Source of the DNA: Afipia sp. | GTDB taxonomy: Bacteria > Pseudomonadota > Alphaproteobacteria > Rhizobiales > Xanthobacteraceae | Direction of reading: 5' to 3' | Length of the DNA: 64,000 nt | Assembly (NCBI GenBank): GCA_024707075.1 | Contig: JANQAK010000006.1 | Coordinates: 310,001 to 374,000 of the forward strand | In this document: piece by piece, positions 50,371 to 59,364 of the stretch | How the letters are laid out: each line of letters starts with the position of its first letter | How positions within the stretch are numbered: the first letter of the stretch is position 1 | Program-made: the position numbers and the translations under genes | The notes under the pieces: model-generated | Told to the model about the DNA's origin: nothing | The model's input: the letters and a program-made list of their open reading frames with translations, nothing else | The model's database searches: none

Positions 50371-51528
50371 ATGACCTCTGAACGAACCGACATTTTTTTC
50401 AGCAATGCGCGCGTGGTGATGAAGGATCGCATCATCGATCGTGGCTGGGTCGCGGTTGTCGATGGCAAGATCGCGGAAATCGGCGAAGGGGATGCGCCGG
50501 AGCGCGGCGAAGATCTGCGCGGCGACCTCTTGATGCCTGGACTGATCGAACTGCATACCGATCATCTCGAAGCGCATTATGTACCGCGGCCAAAAGTGTT
50601 CTGGGACCCGGTGGCTGCGGTGGTGTCCTATGACGGACAGCTTGCGACCAGCGGCATTACCACGGTGCTGGATTCGCTGCGCGTCTGGCGCGAGGAAGGC
50701 GCCGAGGATGTTGACGGGCAGGCCGGTGTTCTCGCCGAGGCGATCTCCAGGGCGCGCGACGCGAATTTATTGCGGGCCGAGCATTTCCTGCATCTGCGTT
50801 GTGAAATCCCGATGCCGAGCGTCGTCGAGGAAGCCAAGGAGCTTGTCGGCCGGCCCGATATTCGCCTGATGTCGCTGATGGATCACACACCGGGTCAGCG
50901 ACAGTTTCGCGACGAGGGCAAGCTGCGCGATTACTATCGTGGCAAGAGCGGCGGTCTCACCGACGCGCAACTGGATGTCATGTTCGAGCGGCGCTTTTTC
51001 TATCAAAAGACATATGGGGAAGCCAATATGCGCGAGATCGTCGCGTTGGCCCACAGCTACGACATTCCGCTCGCCAGCCACGACGACACCACCGAGGAGA
51101 ACGTGACCGACGCGATACGCGACCGCGTGTCGGTGGCCGAATTCCCGACCACGATGGAAGCCGCGCGCGGGCTGCATCAGGCGGGCATCCATGTGCTGAT
51201 GGGCGCGCCGAATGTGGTGCGCGGCGGTTCTCACTCCGGCAATATCGCGGCCGTCGATCTTGCCCGCGAAGGGCTGCTCGACATCATGTCGTCGGATTAC
51301 ATTCCCTCGAGCCTGCTGATGGCGGCACTGCAACTGCCGAAGCATGTGCCGGCGATCGATCTGGCGGCAGCAGTGCGAACCGTGACCAAGACGGCGGCGG
51401 AAGCCGTCGGCCTCCACGACAGAGGCGAGATTGCTTCTGGCAAGCGCGCCGATCTGATCTGCGTGCATCTCGCGCAGGATCTGCCAGTGGTGCGCAGCGT
51501 CTGGCGTGAGGGGCATCGCGTCGCATGA
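50371..51528 (+). CDS. phnM: Alpha-D-ribose 1-methylphosphonate 5-triphosphate diphosphatase
   Basis: 385 residues from ATG 50371, with AAGGACA upstream. Canonical PhnM: GLIELHTDHLEAHYVPRPKV, HLRCEIPMP, MDHTPGQRQF, SHDDTTEENV, VLMGAPNVVRGGSHSGN and LDIMSSDYIPSSLL. Removes pyrophosphate from the ribose triphosphonate made by PhnGHIL, producing the PhnJ substrate. Overlaps phnN as ATGA. A more divergent paralogue lies at 39260-40450. Confidence 0.94.
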   Translation: MTSERTDIFFSNARVVMKDRIIDRGWVAVVDGKIAEIGEGDAPERGEDLRGDLLMPGLIELHTDHLEAHYVPRPKVFWDPVAAVVSYDGQLATSGITTVLDSLRVWREEGAEDVDGQAGVLAEAISRARDANLLRAEHFLHLRCEIPMPSVVEEAKELVGRPDIRLMSLMDHTPGQRQFRDEGKLRDYYRGKSGGLTDAQLDVMFERRFFYQKTYGEANMREIVALAHSYDIPLASHDDTTEENVTDAIRDRVSVAEFPTTMEAARGLHQAGIHVLMGAPNVVRGGSHSGNIAAVDLAREGLLDIMSSDYIPSSLLMAALQLPKHVPAIDLAAAVRTVTKTAAEAVGLHDRGEIASGKRADLICVHLAQDLPVVRSVWREGHRVA

Positions 51529-52103
51529 CGGACATGGCAACCCTGTCGACGCATCGCACGGACCTGATCGGACCGGGTCGCCTGATTCTCGTGGTCGGTC
51601 CGAGTGGCGCGGGAAAGGACACGCTGATCGGGTTAGTGCAGGCCGGATGCGCTGGCGATAGCAATGTTGTCTTTCCGCAGCGGGTGGTGACGCGGGAAGC
51701 ATCGGCTCACGAGAACAACGATGCGGTTAGTCAGACTCAATTCGGACAGATGCTGGCGCACGGCGATTTTGCCTTCCAGTGGGAGGCGCACGGCCTGCGC
51801 TACGGGCTGCTGAACTCCCTTGTCGACGACATCCGCGCCGGCCATGTTGTTGTTGTGAATGTGTCCCGCACCATCATCGAGTTCGCCCGCAGGTTATATG
51901 CCAATGTCACGGTGGTTTTGGTGACGGCTCCGGAGGAGGTCCTTGCGGAAAGACTTACTGCGCGGGCGCGTCCGAGCGATGGCCGGCTTGATGACAGGCT
52001 TCGCCGGGCGGTCGTGACCGCTGCGCCTGATATCGTCATCCAAAATATCGGGCCTGCGGAAGACCACGCAGCCGAATTGTTGAAAGCTGTTCAGGGCGTT
52101 TGA
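51525..52103 (+). CDS. phnN: Ribose 1,5-bisphosphokinase PhnN
   Basis: 192 residues. P-loop GPSGAGKDTLIGLVQ (about 26) and VTREASAHENNDAVSQTQFG are typical of this guanylate-kinase-like family. Phosphorylates ribose 1,5-bisphosphate to PRPP, joining C-P lyase products to nucleotide metabolism. Last gene of the phnG-N operon. Confidence 0.93.
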   Translation: MTDMATLSTHRTDLIGPGRLILVVGPSGAGKDTLIGLVQAGCAGDSNVVFPQRVVTREASAHENNDAVSQTQFGQMLAHGDFAFQWEAHGLRYGLLNSLVDDIRAGHVVVVNVSRTIIEFARRLYANVTVVLVTAPEEVLAERLTARARPSDGRLDDRLRRAVVTAAPDIVIQNIGPAEDHAAELLKAVQGV

Positions 52104-52127
52104 GAACGCGGCGTTACCTGACCAATC

Positions 52128-52400
52128 TCAAAAATCAATGCTTCTCAGAACGATCCCCGGGGGATTGCCTTCAAATTCGGTGGCAAGAAGTTTCGCCTCG
52201 GCACGGGCATCGATCCTGGCACGCAGCCTGAAGTACTGCGCTTCCCGGTGCTCAGGCTTGATCGATTTTGTGCCTTCAATGTGGTCCATGGCGGCCGTGC
52301 TAATTGCACAAGACACCTCCGTCTGCTCATTCATCATCGAGAAGAGAACAACCATCCGGTTGAAGTCGTAGGATCGGAATGATCCTTGCGTAACAGCCAT
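52128..52400 (-). CDS. Small conserved protein, DUF1488-like
   Basis: 90 residues from ATG 52400, which has GGGGAAG upstream. The sequence SYDFNRMVVLFSMMNEQTEVSCAISTAAMD and the ending EFEGNPPGIVLRSIDF look like the DUF1488 family common in Bradyrhizobium and relatives, usually annotated hypothetical. No membrane segment, no signal, no known catalytic motif. A longer frame to 52544 adds 48 residues without family resemblance. The 260 bases after its start hold no gene that I can see. Confidence 0.65.
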   Translation of the reverse strand: MAVTQGSFRSYDFNRMVVLFSMMNEQTEVSCAISTAAMDHIEGTKSIKPEHREAQYFRLRARIDARAEAKLLATEFEGNPPGIVLRSIDF

Positions 52401-52660
52401 TTCCGTCTTCCCCGGTTGTCCGCAACAGGACTTTATCTTTCGAATTGCCGTTGGAATTCGAAGTCGCAGACGTCCATGCATTGTCGTAAGGATGCTGGCC
52501 GAACAATGCGCTCTTCCGGGTGAGATAGCCACCAGCTTGTTCATGCATGTCGCTGCAAAAAGGGCGAAAAAGCGACAGCCGCGTTGTATTTGAGCAATTC
52601 GTTCCCATGTTCAGCAAACAGCGGATTTAGCCCCAAACACCCGAAAGAAAGAGCCATTCC

Positions 52661-52891
52661 TTGAAAAAGCCCGTACTTACCACCGTCGAAGAAGCACCGC
52701 CGAGCAAGCCATCGCGCGCGGACCTTCCGCCCACCGAGGGTTTCATTCTTGTGGTCGATGGGCATTTCAAGACGTGGTTTGCTTCGCTTGAGGCTGCCGA
52801 AGAGGCGGCGCGGAATCTCAAGGCGAAGTTCCAGATGCTGAAGGTGCAGACCTACGACGCAGCGGCGAAGGTCTGGTCGGCGCCGTTCTGA
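52661..52891 (+). CDS. Small hypothetical protein, 76 residues
   Basis: Begins at TTG 52661 behind AAAGAAAGAG. The N-terminal part is Pro- and Lys-rich and probably flexible (KPVLTTVEEAPPSKPSRADL). A compact domain follows: GFILVVDGHFKTWFASLEAA, EAARNLKAKFQMLKVQTYDA. Such short beta-alpha proteins are often found in Bradyrhizobium genomes without known function. I recognise no catalytic motif. Confidence 0.55.
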   Translation: MKKPVLTTVEEAPPSKPSRADLPPTEGFILVVDGHFKTWFASLEAAEEAARNLKAKFQMLKVQTYDAAAKVWSAPF

Positions 52892-52896
52892 GCGAG

Positions 52897-53673
52897 CTAG
52901 CCCAACATCTGCGTGTCGCCGCAGATGGAGATGGCCTGTCCGGAAATGGTCCTGCCGCGTGGGCTGCACATGAAGACGATCTGGTCCGCGAGTTGCTGCG
53001 GCGTCACGTAATCCTTGATCGATGTATAGGAAAACGCCGTCCGCTCCATCTCGGTGAACGAGATGCCGCGCTGCTGCGCCTTGGCCTCCAGCACGCGGCG
53101 CTGCCTGTCGCCGGCGACAAGGCCCGGCAGGATCGCGTTGACGCGGATATTGTCCGGTCCGAGCTCGATGGCCAGCGATTTCGTGAAGCCGATCACGCCC
53201 CATTTGGCCGCGGCATAGGGTGATCGCAGGGCGAAGCCGAGACGTCCGGCTGCCGATGAGATGTTGACGATCGAGGCGTTGGTGCTCTCGCGCAGCAGCG
53301 GCACCGCCAGCCGCGTGCAGTTGAATTGCCCCGTCAGGCAGATGTCGAGGCAGCGATCCCAGTCCTCGGGGTTCATCTCCTCGATCTTTGCCGTCGGCCC
53401 GGCAATGCCGGCATTGTTGACCAGCACATCGAGTCCGCCGAGCACGGTGGCAGCTTCCGTGAACAGGGCTTTCACCGCCGCGCGATCGGAAACGTCGCAG
53501 ACTGTCTGCGTCAGCATCGGATCGCTGGTTTTCAGCGCCGTGAGTGCCTCCGTATCCACATCGCAGACATGAACCTTGGCACCTTCGCCTGCGAAGGCCC
53601 GCGCGATGGCAAGCCCGATTCCGTTGGCGCCCGCCGTCACCAGCACACGCAGTCCCTTGATGTCGAGGTTCAT
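52897..53673 (-). CDS. SDR-family oxidoreductase
   Basis: 258 residues with Rossmann motif VTAGANGIGLAIARAFA (TAGANGIG instead of TGGxxGIG), NNAG, Ser in VNISSAAGRLG and YAAAK. The C-terminal SGQAISICGDTQMLG is distinctive of a subgroup that often accompanies binding-protein transporters. Co-directional with the GntR gene 21 bases upstream, with which it probably forms an operon. Substrate unknown, possibly the hydroxy acid imported by the divergent transporter. Confidence 0.85.
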   Translation of the reverse strand: MNLDIKGLRVLVTAGANGIGLAIARAFAGEGAKVHVCDVDTEALTALKTSDPMLTQTVCDVSDRAAVKALFTEAATVLGGLDVLVNNAGIAGPTAKIEEMNPEDWDRCLDICLTGQFNCTRLAVPLLRESTNASIVNISSAAGRLGFALRSPYAAAKWGVIGFTKSLAIELGPDNIRVNAILPGLVAGDRQRRVLEAKAQQRGISFTEMERTAFSYTSIKDYVTPQQLADQIVFMCSPRGRTISGQAISICGDTQMLG

Positions 53674-53694
53674 GCCATCTCCAGACGATGATCG

Positions 53695-54396
53695 TTATTG
53701 TTCGGCAAGACCGCCGCGCGACAGGATGACCTCTGCCGCGCTGCTGATGTCGGCCGCGATTCCCTCGCGCGCACCGGCCTCGTCGCCGGCCTTGATGGCG
53801 GCCAGCACGTTGGCATGGAAGCGTACGGCATCGCCCTTCGCCAGCCGCTCGGGGTTGGCGCGCAGGTCGAGGTTGATGACCGGACCTGCCTTGAGCCAGA
53901 GTGCGCGGATGATTTCCACCAGCGTCACCGAGTGCGCGGCCTCATAGACGGCGAAGTGGAATGATTTGTTGAGCTCGACCGCGCGGGGCAGGTTGGGTTT
54001 GGCCGCGCGGCTTTCGGCCCGCATGGCCGCCTCCGCCTCCACGATCGACTTGAGGTCGCCGTCATTGCGGGTTTTGGCTGCGAGAGCAGCGGCGTGGCCC
54101 TCGATGGCGATGCGCGCCTGTGTCAGGTCGCGAAACTGCGCTGCGGTCATCAGCCGCACGCGCACCGCGCGGTTCGGCGTGACTTCGAGGGCCCCGTCAG
54201 CAACGAGGCGCGACACGGCTTCGCGCACCGGCATGATGGAAACGCCGAGCACCTCCGCGGCCTGACGCAGCGAGATTTTCTCACCCGGCGCCATCCGGCC
54301 GGAAATCAGCAGATCGGAGAGCTGCGCATAGGCACGCCCGCCCAGTGTCTGCCGGTCGAGCGGCTCAACCAGATCAAGCGCGGCGGGGCGGTTCAT
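53695..54396 (-). CDS. GntR-family regulator with FCD domain
   Basis: 233 residues from ATG 54396 behind AGGA. Winged helix: GEKISLRQAAEVLGVSIMPVREAVSRLVADGALEVTPNRAVRV. FCD domain with ARIAIEGHAAALAAK, NKSFHFAVYEAA and FHANVLAAIKAGD. Probably controls the SDR gene and the divergent transporter-dehydrogenase-BKACE operon. The inducer may be the imported acid. Confidence 0.87.
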   Translation of the reverse strand: MNRPAALDLVEPLDRQTLGGRAYAQLSDLLISGRMAPGEKISLRQAAEVLGVSIMPVREAVSRLVADGALEVTPNRAVRVRLMTAAQFRDLTQARIAIEGHAAALAAKTRNDGDLKSIVEAEAAMRAESRAAKPNLPRAVELNKSFHFAVYEAAHSVTLVEIIRALWLKAGPVINLDLRANPERLAKGDAVRFHANVLAAIKAGDEAGAREGIAADISSAAEVILSRGGLAEQ

Positions 54397-54471
54397 GACC
54401 GTTGATCCTGAGGGACGTGCAAATAGCGAAACAAGGGACTCGACAAGCTGATATTCGTTTGTCAGTCTAAG

Positions 54472-54481
54472 TGTGATCACA
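54472..54481. promoter_or_regulatory. TGTGATCACA palindrome between GntR gene and transporter operon
   Basis: A perfect 10-bp palindrome, 76 bases upstream of the GntR start and 94 bases upstream of the binding-protein start. It fits a GntR/FCD operator, although it also resembles a CRP half-site arrangement (TGTGA repeated as ATCAC nearby). Confidence 0.45.
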
Positions 54482-54574
54482 GATCACGGCAAGCGATATA
54501 AGCGCCCAACAATCGCGCAACGCCCGGCCGGAAATAAGCGCCGCAAAACGCGGCCGTCACAGGGAGGATGGCTT

Positions 54575-55831
54575 ATGTCGATCAAGGATAAATTCACGCG
54601 ACGTCGTTTGCTGAAGACTGCCGGCGGTCTTGCGCTGGTGTCCGGACTCTCCGCACCGTCGATCCTGCGCGCCCAGTCGGCCGACGTCATCCGCTTCGGT
54701 CACCTGACGCCGCGCACCGGCTTTCTCGGGCCGCTCGGCGAATACGGCGTGATGGCGGCCGATCTTGCGGTGGAAGAGATCAATGCCGCGGGTGGCGTGA
54801 TGGGCCGCAAGGTCGAACTGCTGAAAGAGGATTCGGTCAATCCGCAGACCGCGTCCACCAAGGCGGAACGCATGATCGAGCGCGACAAGGTCGCCTGCAT
54901 CATCGGCGAAATCTCGTCGGCTTCCTGCCTCACCATCGCGCAGGTCGCTTCGCGCAACAAGACGCTGTTCATCAACACCGGCGGCAATTCCGACGCGCTG
55001 CGCGGCAAGGACTGCCAGCGCTACATGTTCCACGTCGAGTCGCAGAACTCGATGTATGTGAAGACGGTGGGCCGCTCTTTCCTTCAGGAAGGTCTGGTCA
55101 AGGGCAAGAAGTGGTACTCGCTGACGGCGGACTATGCGTTCGGCCACGACCTGCTGCGCGTCGCCAAGCGGTTTATGGAAGGCAATGGCGGCCAGTTCGC
55201 CGGCGACGATCTGGTGCCGACCGACGCGACGGACTTCTCGGCCTATCTGCTCAAGATCCGCGATTCGAAGCCGGATCTTGTTGTGATCAATCTCGCCGGC
55301 AACCAGATCACCAACTTCCTCAAACAATATGCCGAGTTCGGCCTGACTTATCCGGTCGGCGGCTTCGGTTTCGATACCGCGCTGGCCTGGGCGGCGGGCA
55401 AGGGCAACTTCGTCGGCACCTGGCCGGTGGTCTGGCATCACCTGCTCGACACGCCGGGCAGCAAGGCTTTCGTTGCAGCCTTCACCAAGAAATACAACAA
55501 GCCGCCGGAGAACCAGGCGTGGGGCGACTACATCGCCACCAAGATCGTGGCGCAGTCGATCAACGACCTGAAGTCGGCGGAATCGCCGAAGATCATCGAG
55601 CACTTCGAGAAGGGCGCGAAGTTCGATCTCCTGAAGACGCGGCCCGGCTATTTCCGCGCCTCCGATCATCAGTTGATGCACGAGATGTACGCCGTGAAGG
55701 CGCTGCCAGTGGCGCAGATCAAGAACCAGTGGGACATCTTCTCGTCGAGCGGTCCCGTGCCCGGCCCGAACGAAGACCTCGAAGTCATCGCGGCTACCAA
55801 AGAAGAGAACAGTTGCACGTTCCCGTCGTAA
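54575..55831 (+). CDS. Tat-exported branched-chain type ABC substrate-binding protein
   Basis: 418 residues. Start ATG 54575 with AGGGAGGA upstream. The N-terminus has FTRRRLLKTAGGLALVSGLS followed by APSILRAQ, a Tat signal with the twin arginine. Mature part: VIRFGHLTPRTGFLGPLGEYG, AVEEINAAGGVMGRKVELL and YSLTADYAFGHDLLRVAKRF are Peripla_BP_6 features. Its operon contains LivH and the LivMGF fusion. Ligand unknown; the downstream dehydrogenase and beta-keto acid cleavage enzyme suggest a beta-hydroxy acid. Confidence 0.9.
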   Translation: MSIKDKFTRRRLLKTAGGLALVSGLSAPSILRAQSADVIRFGHLTPRTGFLGPLGEYGVMAADLAVEEINAAGGVMGRKVELLKEDSVNPQTASTKAERMIERDKVACIIGEISSASCLTIAQVASRNKTLFINTGGNSDALRGKDCQRYMFHVESQNSMYVKTVGRSFLQEGLVKGKKWYSLTADYAFGHDLLRVAKRFMEGNGGQFAGDDLVPTDATDFSAYLLKIRDSKPDLVVINLAGNQITNFLKQYAEFGLTYPVGGFGFDTALAWAAGKGNFVGTWPVVWHHLLDTPGSKAFVAAFTKKYNKPPENQAWGDYIATKIVAQSINDLKSAESPKIIEHFEKGAKFDLLKTRPGYFRASDHQLMHEMYAVKALPVAQIKNQWDIFSSSGPVPGPNEDLEVIAATKEENSCTFPS

Positions 55832-55843
55832 CATCGACTTGAT

Positions 55844-55885
55844 GCGATCCTCCGGGGCATCGGAGGATCGCACTCTTCTTCTTTC
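55844..55885 (+). terminator. Hairpin after the binding-protein gene, partial terminator
   Basis: GCGATCCTCCG (55844-55854) pairs with CGGAGGATCGC (55861-55871) around a 6-base loop, followed by a pyrimidine- and T-rich tail (ACTCTTCTTCTTTCTG). It could dampen expression of the downstream permease genes, like the stem after phnD. Confidence 0.65.
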
Positions 55886-55936
55886 TGTTTTCGGCACACG
55901 TATGGCGCGTGGCTCATTGACCGCGGGGCGACGACT

Positions 55937-56815
55937 ATGTCCGGCATATTGCTTGCGCAGCAGGTTCTGAACGGACTGCTCGACGGCGTTTACTATCTGC
56001 TCATTGCGCTTGGCCTGTCGCTGATCTTTTCCCTCGGCGGCATCGTCAATCTGGCGCATGGCGCGTTCTTCGCGATCGGCGCCTATCTGACGCTGGTGAT
56101 CTCGCCCTATCTCGGCTTCAGCGGCGCGTTCGTGCTGTCGCCGGTGGCCGTGGCTGTGCTCGGTGTTGTGATCGAGCGGCTGCTGTTCCGGCGGTTCTAT
56201 CGCGCCGATCCCATTCTTTCGCTGCTGCTGACATTCGGACTGGCGATGGTGGCCGAGCAGGCGCTGCGCATGATCTTCGGCGCCCCGCCGCTGTCCTATT
56301 CGATTCCGCAGGACCTGCGAGGACAGGTGGCGATCGGCTCCTTCATCTATTCGTTCTATCGTGTTGTGCTGCTCGGCATCGCCATCGCATGCGTTGCCGG
56401 ACTCTGGTTCCTGCTGCGGATGACGGCGTTCGGCCGGGTGGTGCGCGCGGGCGTGCAAAATCCCGACATGGTCGGCGCGCTCGGGATTTCACTGCAACCC
56501 TATATGTCTGCTGTCGCGGCGCTCGGCATCGGACTTGCGGGGCTGGCGGGCGTGTTGCTTGCGCCAATCTATGCGATCCATCCGGCGATGGGTAACGAGA
56601 TCATCACGCCGGCCTTCGTGGTGGTGGTGATCGGCGGACTCGGCTCGTTCTGGGGCGTGGTCGTTGCCGCGTTGCTGGTCGGGCTTGTGAAGGGCGTGAT
56701 GGTTGGCATCGGCTATTCGGCAGCGTCCACCGCCGCGATCTACTTCCTCATGCTTCTGGTGCTTGTGTTCAGGCCGCGCGGCCTGTTCGGCGAGCGCATC
56801 ACCCGCTTCGAGTGA
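55937..56815 (+). CDS. livH: Branched-chain type ABC transporter permease LivH
   Basis: 292 residues. N-terminal GLLDGVYYLLIALGLSLIFSLGGIVNLAHGAFF (about 14-46) is diagnostic; the C-terminal VVVIGGLGSFWGVVVAALLVG and FRPRGLFGERI agree. Overlaps the first possible start of the next gene as GTGA. Partner of the fused LivMGF protein. Confidence 0.92.
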   Translation: MSGILLAQQVLNGLLDGVYYLLIALGLSLIFSLGGIVNLAHGAFFAIGAYLTLVISPYLGFSGAFVLSPVAVAVLGVVIERLLFRRFYRADPILSLLLTFGLAMVAEQALRMIFGAPPLSYSIPQDLRGQVAIGSFIYSFYRVVLLGIAIACVAGLWFLLRMTAFGRVVRAGVQNPDMVGALGISLQPYMSAVAALGIGLAGLAGVLLAPIYAIHPAMGNEIITPAFVVVVIGGLGSFWGVVVAALLVGLVKGVMVGIGYSAASTAAIYFLMLLVLVFRPRGLFGERITRFE

Positions 56816-56826
56816 GGCTATCCGCC

Positions 56827-59346
56827 ATGCTCAAGCGCATTCCCGTTCAACTGGTCATTGCCGCCATCGGCCTGCTCATCCTGCCGGCGGTGCTGGTCGC
56901 GCTCGGCCTGACGGTGACATCGGCCACCGAGGTCGTCGTGTTCGGCATCGCCTGCATGGCGCTCAATATTCTTGTCGGCCACACAGGGCTGGTGTCGTTC
57001 GGTCACGGTGCCTGGTTCGGGCTGGCCGCCTATGCTGCGGCGCTGCTTCAGCGCAACCTGATGCCGGGATCGTTCTTCGGTCCGGCGATCGGGGCCATCC
57101 TCATTATTATGCTGGTGGCGGTGCCGTTCGGCTTTCTCATTCTGCGGCGGCGCGGGGTCTATTTCTCGCTGCTGACTTTGGCGCTGGCGGCAATGCTTTA
57201 CACCGTGTCGTTCCGGTGGACCGATGTGACCGGCGGCGAGAACGGCATCGGCGGCATCGTCCGCTCGACGATCTTCGGATTTAATCTCGATTCGCAAACG
57301 ACTTATTACTGGTTCGTCGCGGCCATCGCCTTCGCGGTGCTGCTGCTGCTGTGGCGTTTCCACAATTCCACCGTCGGCACCGTGCTGGTGGCGATCCGCG
57401 AGAACGAGCAGCGCGCGCGGTTTCTCGGTTATCCGACCAATCGCTACAAGCTCGCGGCCTTTGTGTTGTCTGCGGCGCTCACCGGCTTGGCCGGCATCCT
57501 GCTGCTCTACAAGAACCGCATGACTTCGGCCGATCCGATTTCGGTGGCGTTCTCCGGCGAATTGCTGGCGATGGTCGTGATCGGCGGGATGCGCAGTTTT
57601 CTCGGTCCGGCGCTCGGCGCGCTGTTCTTTATCCTGTTTCGCGAGTTTCTCGGCATCTACACCGAGAACTGGCTTCTCTGGCTCGGCCTGGTGTTCGTCG
57701 GCTTCATCGTGTTCTCGCCTACGGGCCTGATCGGCGTTGGCGAGCGGCTTCTCGCGCCGTTCCGCAAGAAGGTGACTGAAGATGCCGCCATGTCGGCGCG
57801 CAAGATCGAGGCGCTGCCGCTGCCGGAATTCCTACGGCCGAAAGCCAAGATCGAAGGGCCGGTGCTTGCCGCCCGCGATATGGTCAAGAGTTTCGGCGGC
57901 ATCAAGGCGGTGCAGGGCATCAACATTTCCATCGCTGACCGCACGCTGCATGCCCTGATTGGTCCCAACGGCGCGGGCAAGACCACGGCGTTCAATCTTC
58001 TGTCCGGCATGTTCCCGCCGGACGAGGGCGAGGCAACATTGATGGGCAAGCCCATCGCCGGTCATTCTCCCGAAGAGATCGCCAAAGCGGGCATCGGCCG
58101 CTCGTTTCAGATTACCAATCTGTTTCCGGAACTAAGTGTCGGCGAGAACATCCGGCTTGCGGTGCAGGCGCGTCACCCGTGCCGCTTCGATCCTTTCACC
58201 AATGCGCTGTCGATCGAGGCGATCAACCGCGAGACCGACGAGATCATCCGCTATCTCGGCCTCGCTGGCATCGAGAAGGCCGAGGCGGGCGCGCTGTCCT
58301 ACGGCGGCCAGCGGCTGCTCGACATGGGTGTCGCGCTTGCTACCGCGCCGCGCGTGCTGCTGCTCGACGAGCCGCTCGCGGGATTGGCCGCCGCTGAGCG
58401 CGAGCGCATCGGCGCGATCATCAAGCGCATCTCGTCCGATCTGCCGGTGCTGCTGGTCGAACACGACATCGACCGGGTGTTTGCGTTGGCCGATCATGTG
58501 ACGGTGATGAACGAGGGCCGTGTGCTGCTGGACGGCACAGTCGAGGACGCGCGCAACAGCAGGAAGGTTCAGGAAATCTATATCGGCTCGGGTGCCGCTG
58601 CCGTCGCGGCGAAGCCGCGCGAGACCTCGGCGCAAACCAGCACGCTGCTGACAGTCAATGGCGTCGATACGTTCTATGGCAAGAGCCACATTCTCAACGA
58701 CGTCACCTTCACCCTGCACAACAACGAGATCATCGCGCTGCTCGGCCGCAACGGCGCGGGAAAATCGACGTTGCTGAAAACGCTGGTCGGTATCGCGCCG
58801 GCCTCGAATGGATCGATCAAACTTGCCGACGTCGAACTGGCCGGGCGCGCATCTGCCGAATGCGCGCGTCTCGGCATCGGCTACGTGCCGCAGGGGCGCG
58901 GTCTCTTTGCGGGTATGAGCGTCGAGCACAATCTCGAACTCGGCGGATTGAAGCGGCAGACCGGCAACGGCGTGCACTGGACCCGCGAGCGGGTCTACGA
59001 ATACTTTCCCCGTATTCGCGAGCGGCTGGACAGCCCGGCGGATTATCTTTCCGGCGGCGAGCAGCAGATGGTGGCCGTGGCGCGCGCGCTGTCGGGCGAC
59101 GTGCGGGTGTTGCTGCTGGATGAACCGTTTGAGGGGCTGGCGCCTGCGGTGGTCGAGCAATTGTTCGAGGCGTTCGACCGCCTGCGCAAGGAAGTCGCGA
59201 TCATCATAGTCGATCATCATCTTGATCTTGCGCTGGCCCTGTCGGATACAACGGTGGCGCTGGAGCGCGGGCGCATCATCCACGAGGGTCCGTCGAAGGC
59301 ATTGCGCGACGATCTCGATCTGCGCCGCAAGGTGTTATGGCTGTAA
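56827..59346 (+). CDS. LivM-LivG-LivF triple fusion: ABC permease with two ATPase domains
   Basis: 839 residues from ATG 56827 (GTG at 56812 is the alternative). Residues about 1-310 are a LivM permease (VGHTGLVSFGHGAWFGLAAY, RRRGVYFSLLTLALAAMLYT, IRENEQRARFLGYPTNRYKL). Residues about 340-585 are LivG (GPNGAGKTTAFNLLSGM, GRSFQITNLFPELSVGENI, VLLLDEPLAGL). Residues about 600-835 are LivF ([45 protein letters not shown]). There is no trace of frameshift, the linkers are of natural length, and the fold boundaries are clean. I therefore take this fusion as genuine, in contrast to the fused livGF at 21679. It ties both ATPases to one permease, fixing stoichiometry. Confidence 0.92.
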   Translation: MLKRIPVQLVIAAIGLLILPAVLVALGLTVTSATEVVVFGIACMALNILVGHTGLVSFGHGAWFGLAAYAAALLQRNLMPGSFFGPAIGAILIIMLVAVPFGFLILRRRGVYFSLLTLALAAMLYTVSFRWTDVTGGENGIGGIVRSTIFGFNLDSQTTYYWFVAAIAFAVLLLLWRFHNSTVGTVLVAIRENEQRARFLGYPTNRYKLAAFVLSAALTGLAGILLLYKNRMTSADPISVAFSGELLAMVVIGGMRSFLGPALGALFFILFREFLGIYTENWLLWLGLVFVGFIVFSPTGLIGVGERLLAPFRKKVTEDAAMSARKIEALPLPEFLRPKAKIEGPVLAARDMVKSFGGIKAVQGINISIADRTLHALIGPNGAGKTTAFNLLSGMFPPDEGEATLMGKPIAGHSPEEIAKAGIGRSFQITNLFPELSVGENIRLAVQARHPCRFDPFTNALSIEAINRETDEIIRYLGLAGIEKAEAGALSYGGQRLLDMGVALATAPRVLLLDEPLAGLAAAERERIGAIIKRISSDLPVLLVEHDIDRVFALADHVTVMNEGRVLLDGTVEDARNSRKVQEIYIGSGAAAVAAKPRETSAQTSTLLTVNGVDTFYGKSHILNDVTFTLHNNEIIALLGRNGAGKSTLLKTLVGIAPASNGSIKLADVELAGRASAECARLGIGYVPQGRGLFAGMSVEHNLELGGLKRQTGNGVHWTRERVYEYFPRIRERLDSPADYLSGGEQQMVAVARALSGDVRVLLLDEPFEGLAPAVVEQLFEAFDRLRKEVAIIIVDHHLDLALALSDTTVALERGRIIHEGPSKALRDDLDLRRKVLWL

Positions 59347-59364
59347 GGGCGAAAGACAAGAAAC

